Notes: generated by a model not told the origin, from the letters alone. 64,000 bases of DNA from JBDWFY01 sp965275915 (GCA_965275915.1 CBDHYI010000008.1:682001-746000), one strand, 5' to 3'. Shown: positions 19,910 to 29,264, counted from the stretch's first letter. Numbers and translations: made by a program.

Positions 19910-19951
19910 AGGAGCGTCCGGTGGTCGATCCGCTGCAAGCGCTGGCTCCTT
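19909..19951 (+). promoter_or_regulatory. Stem-loop between leader ORF and leuA
   Basis: A perfect 7-bp inverted repeat, AAGGAGC (19909-19915) and GCTCCTT (19945-19951), encloses a smaller AGCG/CGCT pairing. It begins exactly at the leader stop codon. No clear T-run follows, so it could be an antiterminator, a pause hairpin or a ribosome-site sequestrator rather than a terminator. Function is inferred. Confidence 0.3.
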
Positions 19952-20036
19952 CCATCTCATAGTAAATTCCTAATATCCGCATGGTATGCCAGTGTTGACG
20001 GGCATAGACCGGTTGCGAGAAGAACGAGAGACGACA

Positions 20037-21755
20037 ATGACGGGACAATCCTTTTTGCCGGCATCAACGGGCAAGGAAAGCGGGATGCCGCATGCACCAA
20101 AGAAGTACCAGCCGTACCCTCTGGTTGGACTTGAAGACCGAACCTGGCCTTCAAAGCGTATCGAGACCGCGCCGATTTGGTGTTCGGTCGACCTCAGGGA
20201 TGGCAATCAGGCCCTGATCAATCCGATGGGGCAGGAGCGCAAATCCCGTATGTTCCGCTTGTTGCTGGATATGGGCTTCAAGGAAATCGAGATCGGATTT
20301 CCGTCTGCGTCCCAGACCGACTTCGATTTTGCCCGCTGGTGTGTCGAGGAACAGGACGTGCCCGACGATATGTCCCTGCAGGTTCTGGTGCAATGTCGTC
20401 CGGAGCTCATAACGCGCACATTTGAAGCGTTGGACGGTGCGCATCGGCCGATCGTGCATTTCTATAACTCCACCAGCGAACTGCAGAGGCGGGTTGTGTT
20501 TGCCAGGGATGTGGCGGGCATCAAGCAGATCGCGGTCGATGCGGCCAAAATGGTGACCGACATCGCAGCCAAAAGCGGGGGCGGATATCGTTTCCAGTAT
20601 TCGCCGGAGAGTTTCACCGGCACGGAACTGGAGGTGGCGCTGGAGATCTGCAACGCCGTCACGGAAGTCGTGCAGCCGACGCCGGAGAACAAACTGATCG
20701 TCAACCTGCCATCGACGGTTGAAATGTCTACGCCGAACATCCACGCAGACCAGATCGAATGGATGTGCCGAAATCTGGATAACCGCGAGAACCTGATCAT
20801 CTCGCTGCATCCGCATAACGACAGGGGAACCGGTATCGCCGCGACGGAATTGGGACTGATGGCTGGGGCGGATCGCGTCGAAGGGACTCTGTTCGGAAAC
20901 GGCGAGCGCACCGGCAATGTCGATATCGTCACGCTGGCCCTGAACATGTTTACCCAAGGGGTCGATCCGAAGCTCGATTGCTCCGATATCGAGCGTATCA
21001 AAAACGTCTATGAATATTCCAATCAGATGGAAATTTCACCCCGGCATCCATATGTCGGCGATCTGGTTTACACCGCGTTTTCCGGCTCGCATCAGGATGC
21101 GATCAACAAGGGTATGAAGGCGATCAGGGTCGCAAATTCCGCCTTGTGGGAGGTTCCCTATCTGCCCATCGATCCGCAGGATGTGGGGCGGACGTACGAG
21201 GCGATCATCCGGATCAACTCTCAGTCCGGCAAAGGCGGTATCGCCTATATTTTCCATGAGGATTACGGACTGAATCTGCCGCGCGGGTTGCAGATTGAGT
21301 TTCAGTCCGACATTCAGCGCATCACCGATGCGGAGGAGAAGGAACTGCCGTCAAAGCAAATCTATGAGCGGTTCCTGGAACTTTATGTCGATCAGCCGGA
21401 TGCGCGTCTCTCCTATGTCGACCACCATTCCTATCCCGCTTCGGACCAACAGGGCGTCCGTGATGTCGAGGTAACGATTACGGATAACGGGGAAACGCTG
21501 AAAATCACAGGGCAGGGGACCGGACCGATTGACGGCTTCGTTCATGCCCTGTCCCGACACACCGGACTGGACATCACCGTTGCGGACTATTCGGAACACT
21601 CCATGCAGCACGGCGCCAACGCGGCGGCAATCTGTTATATGGAGATCGAGCATCCCGAGGGAAAACTGTTCGGTGCCGGGATCAGCACAAACATCGTTGC
21701 TGCGTCGCTGGAAGCGGTTGTGTCTGCGGTCAACAGGCTGCTTGCGGCGCAGTAG
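20037..21755 (+). CDS. leuA: 2-isopropylmalate synthase
   Basis: A 572-residue enzyme that condenses 2-oxoisovalerate with acetyl-CoA in the first committed step of leucine synthesis. The catalytic barrel has the SVDLRDGNQAL signature near the N-terminus, LHPHNDRGTGIA (metal-ligand histidines) and FGNGERTGNVD. The C-terminal third is the LeuA regulatory dimerisation domain that senses leucine (AAICYMEIEHPEGKLFGAGI). Length and the PIWCSVDLRDG form match the long LeuA type common in Alphaproteobacteria. The start is uncertain: ATG at 20037 is used here. ATG at 20085 has a better AAGGA site and would begin MPHAPKKYQPYP like many homologues, and a frame also opens at 19986. No other leucine gene is adjacent. 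Confidence 0.93.
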   Translation: MTGQSFLPASTGKESGMPHAPKKYQPYPLVGLEDRTWPSKRIETAPIWCSVDLRDGNQALINPMGQERKSRMFRLLLDMGFKEIEIGFPSASQTDFDFARWCVEEQDVPDDMSLQVLVQCRPELITRTFEALDGAHRPIVHFYNSTSELQRRVVFARDVAGIKQIAVDAAKMVTDIAAKSGGGYRFQYSPESFTGTELEVALEICNAVTEVVQPTPENKLIVNLPSTVEMSTPNIHADQIEWMCRNLDNRENLIISLHPHNDRGTGIAATELGLMAGADRVEGTLFGNGERTGNVDIVTLALNMFTQGVDPKLDCSDIERIKNVYEYSNQMEISPRHPYVGDLVYTAFSGSHQDAINKGMKAIRVANSALWEVPYLPIDPQDVGRTYEAIIRINSQSGKGGIAYIFHEDYGLNLPRGLQIEFQSDIQRITDAEEKELPSKQIYERFLELYVDQPDARLSYVDHHSYPASDQQGVRDVEVTITDNGETLKITGQGTGPIDGFVHALSRHTGLDITVADYSEHSMQHGANAAAICYMEIEHPEGKLFGAGISTNIVAASLEAVVSAVNRLLAAQ

Positions 21756-21763
21756 CGTTTGCG

Positions 21764-21785
21764 AAACCGCCAGCGGTTTTTTGCG
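21764..21785 (+). terminator. Rho-independent terminator of leuA
   Basis: AAACCGC and GCGGTTT form a short stem directly followed by a T-run (GGTTTTTTGCG), nine bases after the leuA stop codon. Confidence 0.6.
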
Positions 21786-21873
21786 TCAGCCGGTGACCTT
21801 CTTCCGTCGGCGGCGCAGCAGGTCGTCTCCTGATCCTGACCGGAACGGCAAAATGTGCAGGTGGATTTGAAAA

Positions 21874-22734
21874 ATGGATATCCCGGACCACCTGCGCCAT
21901 CTTTCGCGCTACAAAACCGGCGATGCCTGGCTGACGGCGTTGCCGGAGACCTTAAGTGAGCTTTGTGTGAAATGGGACCTGCGGGTCGGTGAACCGTTTA
22001 GCGGCGCGAGCGTTTCCTACACGGTGCCGGCCCTGCGCGGCGAACAGCAACTGGTTCTGAAGATACAATGGCCGCATGAGGAGTGTGTTCATGAGGCGGA
22101 CGCTCTGCGGGTATGGGGAGGCGACGGTGCCGTCCGGCTGTTTGATCATGACAGTCAAAGACATGCGCTTCTGCTGGAAGCCTGTGTGCCAGGCACGACC
22201 GTTGCCGACCAGGAAACCGTTGATCCGATGGCCGTTCTGACGGACATATTGCCCCGGCTTTGGAAATCGGCCGGCGCGCCGTTTAAGTCTCTCAAAGAGG
22301 AGGCTGATGAGTGGTTGTCGAACCTCTATGAGAATTGGGAAGCAGTGGGAAAACCGTGCGATAAGCATCTTGTCGATGCCGCCGCTGCCTGGCTGACAGA
22401 CCTGAAGGACGATCAGGGCGAGCAGGTCTTACTCCATCAGGATCTGCACGGATATAACATCCTGGCCGCCGGCGATCGGGGCTGGCTTGCCATTGATCCA
22501 AAACCGCTGACCGGTGAAAGGGCTTTCGGACCCGCACCGGCGATCCGAAGTTTTGAGTTCGGCCACTCAAAAGAGCAGGCGATTTATCGACTGGACCGCT
22601 TGAGCTCCGAGCTCTCTCTTGATCGTCAGCGGGTTCTGGGTTGGACCGTCGGACAGACGATTGCATGGAGTTTTGACAGTATTCACGCTCATCGTCATTT
22701 TGACACGGTGCGCTGGCTGCTCGAGAGTGAGTGA
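21874..22734 (+). CDS. APH(6)/hydroxyurea-type aminoglycoside phosphotransferase family protein
   Basis: A 286-residue kinase of the streptomycin 6-kinase (APH(6), hydroxyurea kinase) family. It shows the N-lobe strand LVLKIQWPHEE with the ATP-binding Lys, the catalytic-loop motif LLHQDLHGYNIL (Asp near 190) and the metal-binding loop AIDPKPLTGE. The C-terminal helices end in WSFDSIHAHRHFDTVRWL. Family members phosphorylate streptomycin or related hydroxylated compounds, but chromosomal copies like this often have unknown native substrates. It stands alone after leuA with no transposon nearby, so it is not evidence of acquired resistance. Confidence 0.85.
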   Translation: MDIPDHLRHLSRYKTGDAWLTALPETLSELCVKWDLRVGEPFSGASVSYTVPALRGEQQLVLKIQWPHEECVHEADALRVWGGDGAVRLFDHDSQRHALLLEACVPGTTVADQETVDPMAVLTDILPRLWKSAGAPFKSLKEEADEWLSNLYENWEAVGKPCDKHLVDAAAAWLTDLKDDQGEQVLLHQDLHGYNILAAGDRGWLAIDPKPLTGERAFGPAPAIRSFEFGHSKEQAIYRLDRLSSELSLDRQRVLGWTVGQTIAWSFDSIHAHRHFDTVRWLLESE

Positions 22735-22768
22735 GACGCATCGGAAGCGCGTCTTGAACCGAAATATC

Positions 22769-23722
22769 TTAATTTCTGAAACTTCTCACTATGCCGAGGG
22801 ATACGCCCAGGAGCCCAAGCAGGGTCGAAATTGCGACCGGCAGCAGATCCGCTTTGACCCTCTGCGTCCAATTGGTGCCGATCAAAGCAATCGAATCTCC
22901 CGCTCTTTCAATTTGAATGAAGCTCGGTTTTTCCGCGGTCGTCAGAACCGCATCAAATCCGCTTAACCGTGTGGCTTCAGGAAATGTTAAAAAGGCCGTT
23001 GCCTTGGCGGGCACCAGCGACCCCCTGGAACCTCTTTTCAACACCTCCACTCTGTCCCCGACGATAAAATCGCCATCGATAGACAGAATGGGCCGTGATC
23101 GGAATGGCAATCGTTCTCGAATTTCGTAGCGCCCGGATCGAAGCAAGCGTCTTTCAAAGGGCTGAACGACTTGTCCGAATGCAATCTCACCGCTCAGAAA
23201 AATGACGCTCGTGCTCGCCAACGCCTCTCTCGGGAAAATCAGCAGGCTGTTGTCGGTAAGGTCAATATTGCCGATTTTGGGCAGGGCCGAGTCGGAAGAC
23301 TTCCGCTTAACCGTGACTTCGATTTCGTCCGGCTCTCCCGTCTTGATGGCCAGCATAATGTCCTTGGGCCATACAAACTCGATTTCGTCGCTCAACAGAT
23401 GTGTATCGAACAGCTCCGTATCACACGATCTGCTCACATTTGACAAAGTGGCACCGTCAGCTGCCTCCGGTGTATCCGGACCGCGTCGAACACAAATCTC
23501 CAGATTTTTGACAGACCAGATTGCCGTTGGATTTCCGTCGGTCAGGCCGGAAACATATTCCGTGCGCGAGACAAGGGTGATCGACTGGCTCACCGGCGAG
23601 AAATAATACCAGATGGCACAGAAGAATATGACCACGGTGCCCAGCGTTAACATCAGGGTGACTTTGTCTGACGTCGGGTTCAGAGACAGCAGTCGACGCG
23701 CCAGCCTTAGGGGATTAATCAT
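22769..23722 (-). CDS. Membrane-anchored hypothetical protein
   Basis: A 317-residue protein I do not recognise. It has a membrane segment near the N-terminus (VTLMLTLGTVVIFFCAIWYYF) and another at the C-terminus (LLPVAISTLLGLLGVSLGIV), with about 240 residues between them. These are probably periplasmic and beta-rich and include two cysteines (LEICVRRG, SRSCDTE). ATG at 23722 is chosen because it overlaps the stop of the preceding gene in an ATGA junction; the frame extends further upstream but into that gene. It is co-transcribed with the exported protein before it, so the two may form a complex. Confidence 0.7.
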   Translation of the reverse strand: MINPLRLARRLLSLNPTSDKVTLMLTLGTVVIFFCAIWYYFSPVSQSITLVSRTEYVSGLTDGNPTAIWSVKNLEICVRRGPDTPEAADGATLSNVSRSCDTELFDTHLLSDEIEFVWPKDIMLAIKTGEPDEIEVTVKRKSSDSALPKIGNIDLTDNSLLIFPREALASTSVIFLSGEIAFGQVVQPFERRLLRSGRYEIRERLPFRSRPILSIDGDFIVGDRVEVLKRGSRGSLVPAKATAFLTFPEATRLSGFDAVLTTAEKPSFIQIERAGDSIALIGTNWTQRVKADLLPVAISTLLGLLGVSLGIVRSFRN

Positions 23723-24465
23723 GAGCGGGGAGCAATCAGGACGCTGACATTCCTGGTGGGCGCGCGGTTGCCGGACCGTATTCTGGTCACGGACAATTCG
23801 ATCACTCCGCTTTGGGCTTTCGCGATCTCCATTCGGCAACGATGATTGAAGCTTATGCGTCCGGTCCCTTCAACGGGTTCACAGGTCAAAGGCAACGGGT
23901 CGTTTTGGATTGAGGCAGCGGCCTCTATTTCATCCGCCCGGCCGATATTCATGTTCAGAATGATTTGTGCGGGGGCGTTCTCGGAGCCGCCGGAATCATC
24001 TTCGATATTCCAATATGCTGGAATGAACTCCTTGCCATCCGTGTGGCAGACGCCACTGTGAATCGCGAGGCCGCTGTTCTTGTGGTCAAGTGGAAGCGCG
24101 TTTTTGGGAAACCTGGTCGGATATGTCAGACGCGTGAGTCTGGTGTTCCAGTCTTGCGGAATATCTATCTGAAAAAATTCAAAATAACGACCGGCCTGAT
24201 CGGTTACACGGGCACAGGCCTGCTTTCCATGCCATTCCTTGGGCAACCTGGCTATAAGCGACGGCCTGGACGCCACGTCCTTATCGTCTGTGACGAAATG
24301 AACGCCGACAAGCCAGTTACCGGACACGTATGCTTCCTCGCTGACATTACCGTCTATCCACACAGCTTCCAGAATTTGGTCCGGTTCCGAATTCGCCGGG
24401 TTTGTCGCATGAATGAATAATAAAGATGCCAGAAAATAGAGCGTAAATTTTGGAAATGTGTACAT
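23719..24465 (-). CDS. Exported hypothetical protein
   Basis: A 248-residue secreted or periplasmic protein of unknown family. A signal peptide spans about residues 1-26 (LYFLASLLFIHATNPANS). The mature part is rich in predicted beta strands with four cysteines (QACARVTD, SGVCHTDG, LTCEPVEG, NHRCRMEI), suggesting two disulfides. It is the first gene of a two-gene unit, with its stop overlapping the next start by 4 bp. It is divergent from the protease-like gene at 24536 across a 70-bp promoter region. Confidence 0.7.
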   Translation of the reverse strand: MYTFPKFTLYFLASLLFIHATNPANSEPDQILEAVWIDGNVSEEAYVSGNWLVGVHFVTDDKDVASRPSLIARLPKEWHGKQACARVTDQAGRYFEFFQIDIPQDWNTRLTRLTYPTRFPKNALPLDHKNSGLAIHSGVCHTDGKEFIPAYWNIEDDSGGSENAPAQIILNMNIGRADEIEAAASIQNDPLPLTCEPVEGTGRISFNHRCRMEIAKAQSGVIELSVTRIRSGNRAPTRNVSVLIAPRS

Positions 24466-24535
24466 AGGCGATAATCTGTGTTTGGAATTCCTGAATAAAG
24501 ACGATTATTTGCACCGGATGCCGGATTTCAAACAC

Positions 24536-25615
24536 ATGAATATTAGAACGATAATTGCTGCTTGCCTAGTTGTCCTGATTGCATCGGTGCAGCACGTCAA
24601 CGCAGCGCAAATAGCACTGGTGAATTCGGAATCCGGTCATGCGTTTTTGTTCAATCATAAAGGCAACTGCTACGCTTTGCTTCCTTCTCATGTGTCACGC
24701 GCGGACCGCTTTACACTCGATAGCCCGCCGCCGCGGGTTAAAGGGTCCGGCACGGTATTTGTGCGGGACAAGGAGCGCGATCTTGCCATAGCCTATGTTG
24801 AAGGCGAGATAGCCGGGCGATGCACTGAGGAATGGCAGGGTTTGACACGGAATCTTACACCGGTGCTTGAAGGCATGACGCGGAAGCGCGGGGCGATCAC
24901 ACGGCTGGGGCCGGAAGGGATTCTGGACAGAACCGATGTCGAAATCATCGAATATGACCGCGATGAAATCGTTGTTGCGACAACCGATAACTGGGCCGCC
25001 GGCGAAATCTATCAGGGCACGAGCGGTTCCATCCTGACCATAGAAAGTACAGTCGCCGGAATCGCTCAAAGGTCGCGGAATGAGCGTCGGGCCCGTTTTT
25101 TCCGCATGGATGAGTTCGTGCGCTTCGCAGCGCCCTTGATGGGCGGGGCGACGGCCGGCCACGTGTCGCAGCAACCCATAACGGGAAAGGGCGACGGCTC
25201 GCTGGGGTTCAAGATCACGGGATGGGAAACGCCGGCCAATCAGGATAGCCGCAGTCTGACGGCCCTTGAACGGGGTCTTCTTGACCGGGCCTATATTGCG
25301 CCATGGGAAGGAAAACCCCTGACTTTGGAAATAACGCTTTCCAACTCTGAACCGGTGCCTTTGTCTTCCATCTCTCTCCTGACCCGGACGGGCGCGTCTG
25401 AAAAACACACGCCACCCAAGACGGTGGCCGTCCAGGTCGATGCGTCGACCGGGCCAGACGTGCATTGGCGTTCCATCGGGTCCCGCGACATGGCGCCCAC
25501 TGGAACGCTTGCCTTTTCCACAGGTGGTATTTTCGCCCGGAAGGTTCGTCTGATTATCCAGTCAGTCTGGTTTGAAGGCAAAGCCGTTCGCCTTGATGGA
25601 ATTCGTCTCGAATAA
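24536..25615 (+). CDS. Trypsin-like serine protease-fold exported protein
   Basis: A 359-residue exported protein. Its N-terminal domain shows the spacing of a trypsin-like protease: LLPSHVS for the histidine, ERDLAIAYVEG for the aspartate and QGTSGSIL for the nucleophile Ser in a GxSGS context. A signal peptide covers residues 1-23 (IIAACLVVLIASVQHVNAA). The C-terminal 130 residues look like a separate beta-sandwich, galactose-binding-like domain (DVHWRSIGSRD, ARKVRLIIQSVWF). The protease identity rests only on the triad pattern and fold-like spacing; the flanking sequence is divergent. The start is ambiguous: ATG at 24536 gives a clean signal peptide, ATG at 24518 and the frame from 24458 are alternatives. 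It converges with the next gene and is divergent from the unknown pair upstream. Confidence 0.65.
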   Translation: MNIRTIIAACLVVLIASVQHVNAAQIALVNSESGHAFLFNHKGNCYALLPSHVSRADRFTLDSPPPRVKGSGTVFVRDKERDLAIAYVEGEIAGRCTEEWQGLTRNLTPVLEGMTRKRGAITRLGPEGILDRTDVEIIEYDRDEIVVATTDNWAAGEIYQGTSGSILTIESTVAGIAQRSRNERRARFFRMDEFVRFAAPLMGGATAGHVSQQPITGKGDGSLGFKITGWETPANQDSRSLTALERGLLDRAYIAPWEGKPLTLEITLSNSEPVPLSSISLLTRTGASEKHTPPKTVAVQVDASTGPDVHWRSIGSRDMAPTGTLAFSTGGIFARKVRLIIQSVWFEGKAVRLDGIRLE

Positions 25616-25624
25616 TGCGCGGTG

Positions 25625-26263
25625 CTATTCCTTCAAGTCGATACTGAGAAACGCTTTGCCGGTTGCTTTGTTCGTGAAAATGATGCCGCGGAGGACACCG
25701 TCGTTTCCAAGCGCGAGTTGCGCGTTGGCGATATCGATGGCATTTCCACGGTGCTGAAAGAGAACATTCGTTCCGGCAAGGCGAAACTGGCAACTGTCGC
25801 GATACTGTATCCAGCAGTCTCCCCTGGCTTCCCCAATCTGAAATATAACGCCGCCCTTGGCGCCGTCGTGACTGCCGCCGACATGTGTCAGCCAACGCAG
25901 CACATCTGCAGACTCCTGACCGCTGGCCGTGATCTCAAGCCGTATGTTGCCTCCGGCATCAAGGATAGATTTGATCGCCGAGTTCCTTAGGACAGGATTT
26001 GTTGAAAAAAGCGCATGCTCTTTTGCAATTCGCTGTAACGCGGGATCTTTCGATTTCAGCATATATTGAACGGCTTCATATTGAATCCGCATGTCGGGAT
26101 TCTGCAATACGCGTTGATATTTTTCGATTTCCGCCGCTTTCGCAGTCACTTGTGCCTGGAAGTCGTCAAAGCTTGACGTCTGCGCCATGGCGTCCAATGC
26201 TAGGGAAAGACTTGCGAGTACAGATAATCCAATGATGCGAATGTCCTGAAACGGTAAGTGCAT
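25625..26263 (-). CDS. Exported hypothetical protein
   Basis: A 212-residue protein of unknown family with a signal peptide ending ALDAMAQ near residue 28. The first half is helical (FQAQVTAKAAEIEKYQRVLQ, then LRNSAIKSILDAG). The second half appears beta-rich and contains two cysteines (GDCWIQYRDSCQF). ATG at 26263 gives the signal peptide; a frame to 26302 exists. Convergent with the protease-like gene (9-bp gap) and divergent from the next exported protein, it belongs by location to the same unknown secreted-protein island. Confidence 0.65.
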   Translation of the reverse strand: MHLPFQDIRIIGLSVLASLSLALDAMAQTSSFDDFQAQVTAKAAEIEKYQRVLQNPDMRIQYEAVQYMLKSKDPALQRIAKEHALFSTNPVLRNSAIKSILDAGGNIRLEITASGQESADVLRWLTHVGGSHDGAKGGVIFQIGEARGDCWIQYRDSCQFRLAGTNVLFQHRGNAIDIANAQLALGNDGVLRGIIFTNKATGKAFLSIDLKE

Positions 26264-26366
26264 TTTTGAACGCCCGGTTGAGATCACAATCTGGTTGGGC
26301 ATAGGCTACATCGTTGCTTACAGGCAGTTCAACCGGTATGATCGCCGTTAATCTGGGGTGGTTTGC

Positions 26367-27536
26367 ATGAATGTATTTCAATTGATTGCAGTTCGAATCC
26401 TGAATGTTTGCGCAATTGCGGTGGTCTTTTTATTGTCCGACGCGAAATCCACGACGTCTTACGCAAATGAAGATCAGACGCTCACAGCCTACATGAACTT
26501 CCTGGCCAATGGCGACTTCAACAACGCGAATTTCTATCTTCAGAATGGGCTCATTGATCCGGCAACGCTCGATACCGCGCGCGTCTTCCACCACGTCTAT
26601 AATCAGGTGTATGTGCAGCAACGTGAAAAGAGCCTGCCTGCCGTCGGACAGCTCTACGACTATCTTTCAAGCATCAAACCCATTGATCTGAACGCACCCT
26701 TTGTGTGCGATTCAACGCATCGGGAAGCGTCTTCCTGCACGCTCCTGAACAATCTTGCTCAGGGAATGCCTGTTGCCGTTTTCAGGTTCTTTGCTGAACG
26801 CGGTCTTGACCTGAACCGCACCCATGAGGGTTTCGTACCGGCTACATTCAGCATTATCGATCAGCTGGGAACCCAGTATTACCTTGCGGATATAAACGCC
26901 CTGAGCGCGTCGGGAATGGTGTTCGGCGACGAAACCTACGATCCGGTGGTACTGAGCAACGACGATCCGTATGATCGGCGTAATCTGTACAATCGCTATG
27001 CAGGCAACAACGGCTATCGCAGCAGCCGTGCGTTGAACATGCCGCACAATTACCTCTCGATTCAATCGTTCAATTTCATGGATGTTCTGGTTGTGGCGCT
27101 GGCCAACGATCTGAGCGGATCTCAATCCCGCAGGAGCACCAGATCGGAATTCCTCTGCCAGTATATTCAGTTTGCTGCGCAGAGTTTCCGGCCGTCATTT
27201 GACTATCTGCGATATGTCCTGGTCAATCGCGACCAGTTTCGCGCGTCTCAAATAGGCAATCGCGTTCGCGACGGGCGCAGTACTGCCGATCCTTTTCCTG
27301 CCGGCTGTGTTAAGCTTGTCGCGGGAATGGCACAGAACCATGGCCGGCTGAATGAGGTGGTGTCGCATTTCGGCGCTCAGGGTGATGTGGAGACGGCACG
27401 CTGGCTGCTGACCTACAGCACTCCGCCTGCAGCTGCAAATTCCACACAGCCGCCTGTCGCCGCCGACCCGAACAGTCAGTCTTCCAATGGAGGAGTTGCT
27501 CCGGCGGTTCTGAATCCGTCGCCGACCGCCCAGTAA
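26367..27536 (+). CDS. Exported hypothetical protein, helical repeats
   Basis: A 389-residue exported protein that I cannot assign. A signal peptide spans about residues 1-33. The mature part is mostly helical with ankyrin-like features (LLNNLAQGMPVAVFRFFAERGLDLNRTHEG; HFGAQGDVETARWLLTY). The C-terminal 40 residues are Pro/Ala/Ser-rich and disordered. ATG at 26367 follows GGGGTGG by six bases. It is followed in the same direction by the peptidoglycan-binding protein after 153 bp, so they may be linked. Confidence 0.7.
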   Translation: MNVFQLIAVRILNVCAIAVVFLLSDAKSTTSYANEDQTLTAYMNFLANGDFNNANFYLQNGLIDPATLDTARVFHHVYNQVYVQQREKSLPAVGQLYDYLSSIKPIDLNAPFVCDSTHREASSCTLLNNLAQGMPVAVFRFFAERGLDLNRTHEGFVPATFSIIDQLGTQYYLADINALSASGMVFGDETYDPVVLSNDDPYDRRNLYNRYAGNNGYRSSRALNMPHNYLSIQSFNFMDVLVVALANDLSGSQSRRSTRSEFLCQYIQFAAQSFRPSFDYLRYVLVNRDQFRASQIGNRVRDGRSTADPFPAGCVKLVAGMAQNHGRLNEVVSHFGAQGDVETARWLLTYSTPPAAANSTQPPVAADPNSQSSNGGVAPAVLNPSPTAQ

Positions 27537-27689
27537 GGTGCGAGAATGTTGTGTGGATCACAGATCAAGACATCAAACTATGATCAAACATGGTTCATAA
27601 AGTGAAGATTACGATCGAAATTTAAAAGCGGTTACCCAACAGAATAAAGCCGCTGTCGAAAAATAAGCTTTTCAGGAAGGACGAGGATT

Positions 27690-29264
27690 ATGCAGCGTCT
27701 ATTTGATTTTCCCAAAGCGAGCCTTGTAGCTGCTTTAGCCGTTTCGACCAGCCTCATAGCAATGCCCGAACCTGCGCGTGCAGATGCGGGCGATTTCCTT
27801 GGCGGCGTCGGCGTCGGGGTCGGCGGCACGCTCTTGTATCAACATATTCGCAGGAACCAGCAAAGGCGAGCGGCGCCCAGGCGGTATTACAAGCCCAGAA
27901 CACGCGTGCAGGCTCCGCGTTATACGATCGCAGACGTGCCCACAACGCGTGATCAGGCCCGTGACTATCAGCGCCGGTTGAACACGCTCGGATTTAATGC
28001 CGGTACACCGGATGGCATTGCCGGTCCAAGGACGCGCCGCGCGATTACCGCGTTTCAGACGAATATCGGATCCGCAGTAACGGGGCGGTTGTCACAAAAT
28101 GACATTTCCATCCTGGTTCAGCGGACAAGCGTTGCTGTTGTACCGCAGGCCAATTCTCAGGTCGCCGGTCAGTATCCTGTTGCTCCGGCACCGGGCTATG
28201 CTCCCAATGGTGCGCAGCAGCCTTATCCCGCCGGCACTCAAGTCAACGGCGCCCCGGCCGGGCAACCGGGCAGCACACCTGCATTCCCGCTTGCGAACGC
28301 GGCAGGACAGACCGGCGCTGGAACCGCACCGGCCTACAACCCCCAGGCCGCAGAGAGCTTCCCGCTCAATCAGGCGGCACCTCAGCCAAACCAGCAATCG
28401 GCGGGGACAGGCTTTCCGGCGCTCGGCAATTCGGACGAAACCGTGACGGCGTCTACCGGGAATTCGTTCCCGGCCGTGAATGCGCCGGCCTTTGCACCGG
28501 AAACGGAGCAGTCCTTCCCGCAGGTTACGGCGGGCGCGGCAGGCGGGCAAGGCAGTGAACAGTTTCCAGCTCTGCCTCAGACGGAGCAGCAGACCGCTGC
28601 CCTGCAGACCACCCCCGCGACGCAGAATGCAACCGCAGAACCCCATTCGTCAGGTATGGCCGGCGTCTCTCAGTACAAACCGGCAATTTTCGGTATCACA
28701 CCGGGTGATGAGTTTGCGTCTGTGTCTGCCAAGCTTGTTGAAAACGGTTTCACGAGCTGCAGCGACGAGCAGGGAACGATGGTGTGCGACAAGGACGACG
28801 GCGCGATTATCGATAAAGTCCTGATCAGCCATAAAGCGGGTTCCGGCGGCTCGGACAGTGTCTATCTCGCAGCCCGGGAAATCACTTTTGCGAAGCCGGT
28901 CAGCCGCTCGTTTTTGTTGGAACGGATGGCTTCCGCCTATCCGGAGCTTCTCGGCGCGCCTGACTTCACGATTGCCAAAGCATCGTGCCAGGAGCATCTG
29001 AACAGCAAAAACGAAAAACCGATCCCCGTTCATTTCACCAATGCGATCGAGAGCAAGGATGACATGGGAACGTTTCTTGCCGCTTGCCCGTCCTATTATT
29101 CGATCCGCTTTGAAGAAGCGGGGTCCCCTGACATGCTGAAGGCGGCAACCATTACGTTCTTCGACGGCACCTTGATCGAGGATGTTCCGGCATCAACCGG
29201 CGTTGCGGCCGGAACCAGCCAGGATCAGGTTGAAAGCGAAGTCGGAGAGGCGCTCAAGTTTTAG
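27690..29264 (+). CDS. Peptidoglycan-binding domain protein, exported
   Basis: A 524-residue exported protein. After a signal peptide (LVAALAVSTSLIAMPEPARA) comes a Gly-rich segment and basic stretch. A PG_binding_1 domain follows at about residues 85-150 (RDYQRRLNTLGFNAGTPDG, GPRTRRAITAFQ), the module that binds peptidoglycan in cell-wall enzymes. Residues about 150-325 are Pro/Gln/Ala-rich with repeated FPxL/FP motifs. The last 180 residues are a separate folded domain with four cysteines (FTSCSDEQGTMVC, KASCQEH, AACPSYY). No catalytic wall-hydrolase motif was seen. The ATG is preceded by AGGAAGGACGAGG, a strong ribosome site, and a good terminator follows the gene. Confidence 0.8.
   Translation: MQRLFDFPKASLVAALAVSTSLIAMPEPARADAGDFLGGVGVGVGGTLLYQHIRRNQQRRAAPRRYYKPRTRVQAPRYTIADVPTTRDQARDYQRRLNTLGFNAGTPDGIAGPRTRRAITAFQTNIGSAVTGRLSQNDISILVQRTSVAVVPQANSQVAGQYPVAPAPGYAPNGAQQPYPAGTQVNGAPAGQPGSTPAFPLANAAGQTGAGTAPAYNPQAAESFPLNQAAPQPNQQSAGTGFPALGNSDETVTASTGNSFPAVNAPAFAPETEQSFPQVTAGAAGGQGSEQFPALPQTEQQTAALQTTPATQNATAEPHSSGMAGVSQYKPAIFGITPGDEFASVSAKLVENGFTSCSDEQGTMVCDKDDGAIIDKVLISHKAGSGGSDSVYLAAREITFAKPVSRSFLLERMASAYPELLGAPDFTIAKASCQEHLNSKNEKPIPVHFTNAIESKDDMGTFLAACPSYYSIRFEEAGSPDMLKAATITFFDGTLIEDVPASTGVAAGTSQDQVESEVGEALKF

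Noticed and set aside
21874..22734. Acquired streptomycin resistance gene
   Set aside because: The kinase motifs are present, but there is no transposon, integron or other resistance gene nearby and the composition matches its neighbours. A chromosomal housekeeping-type homologue is more likely.
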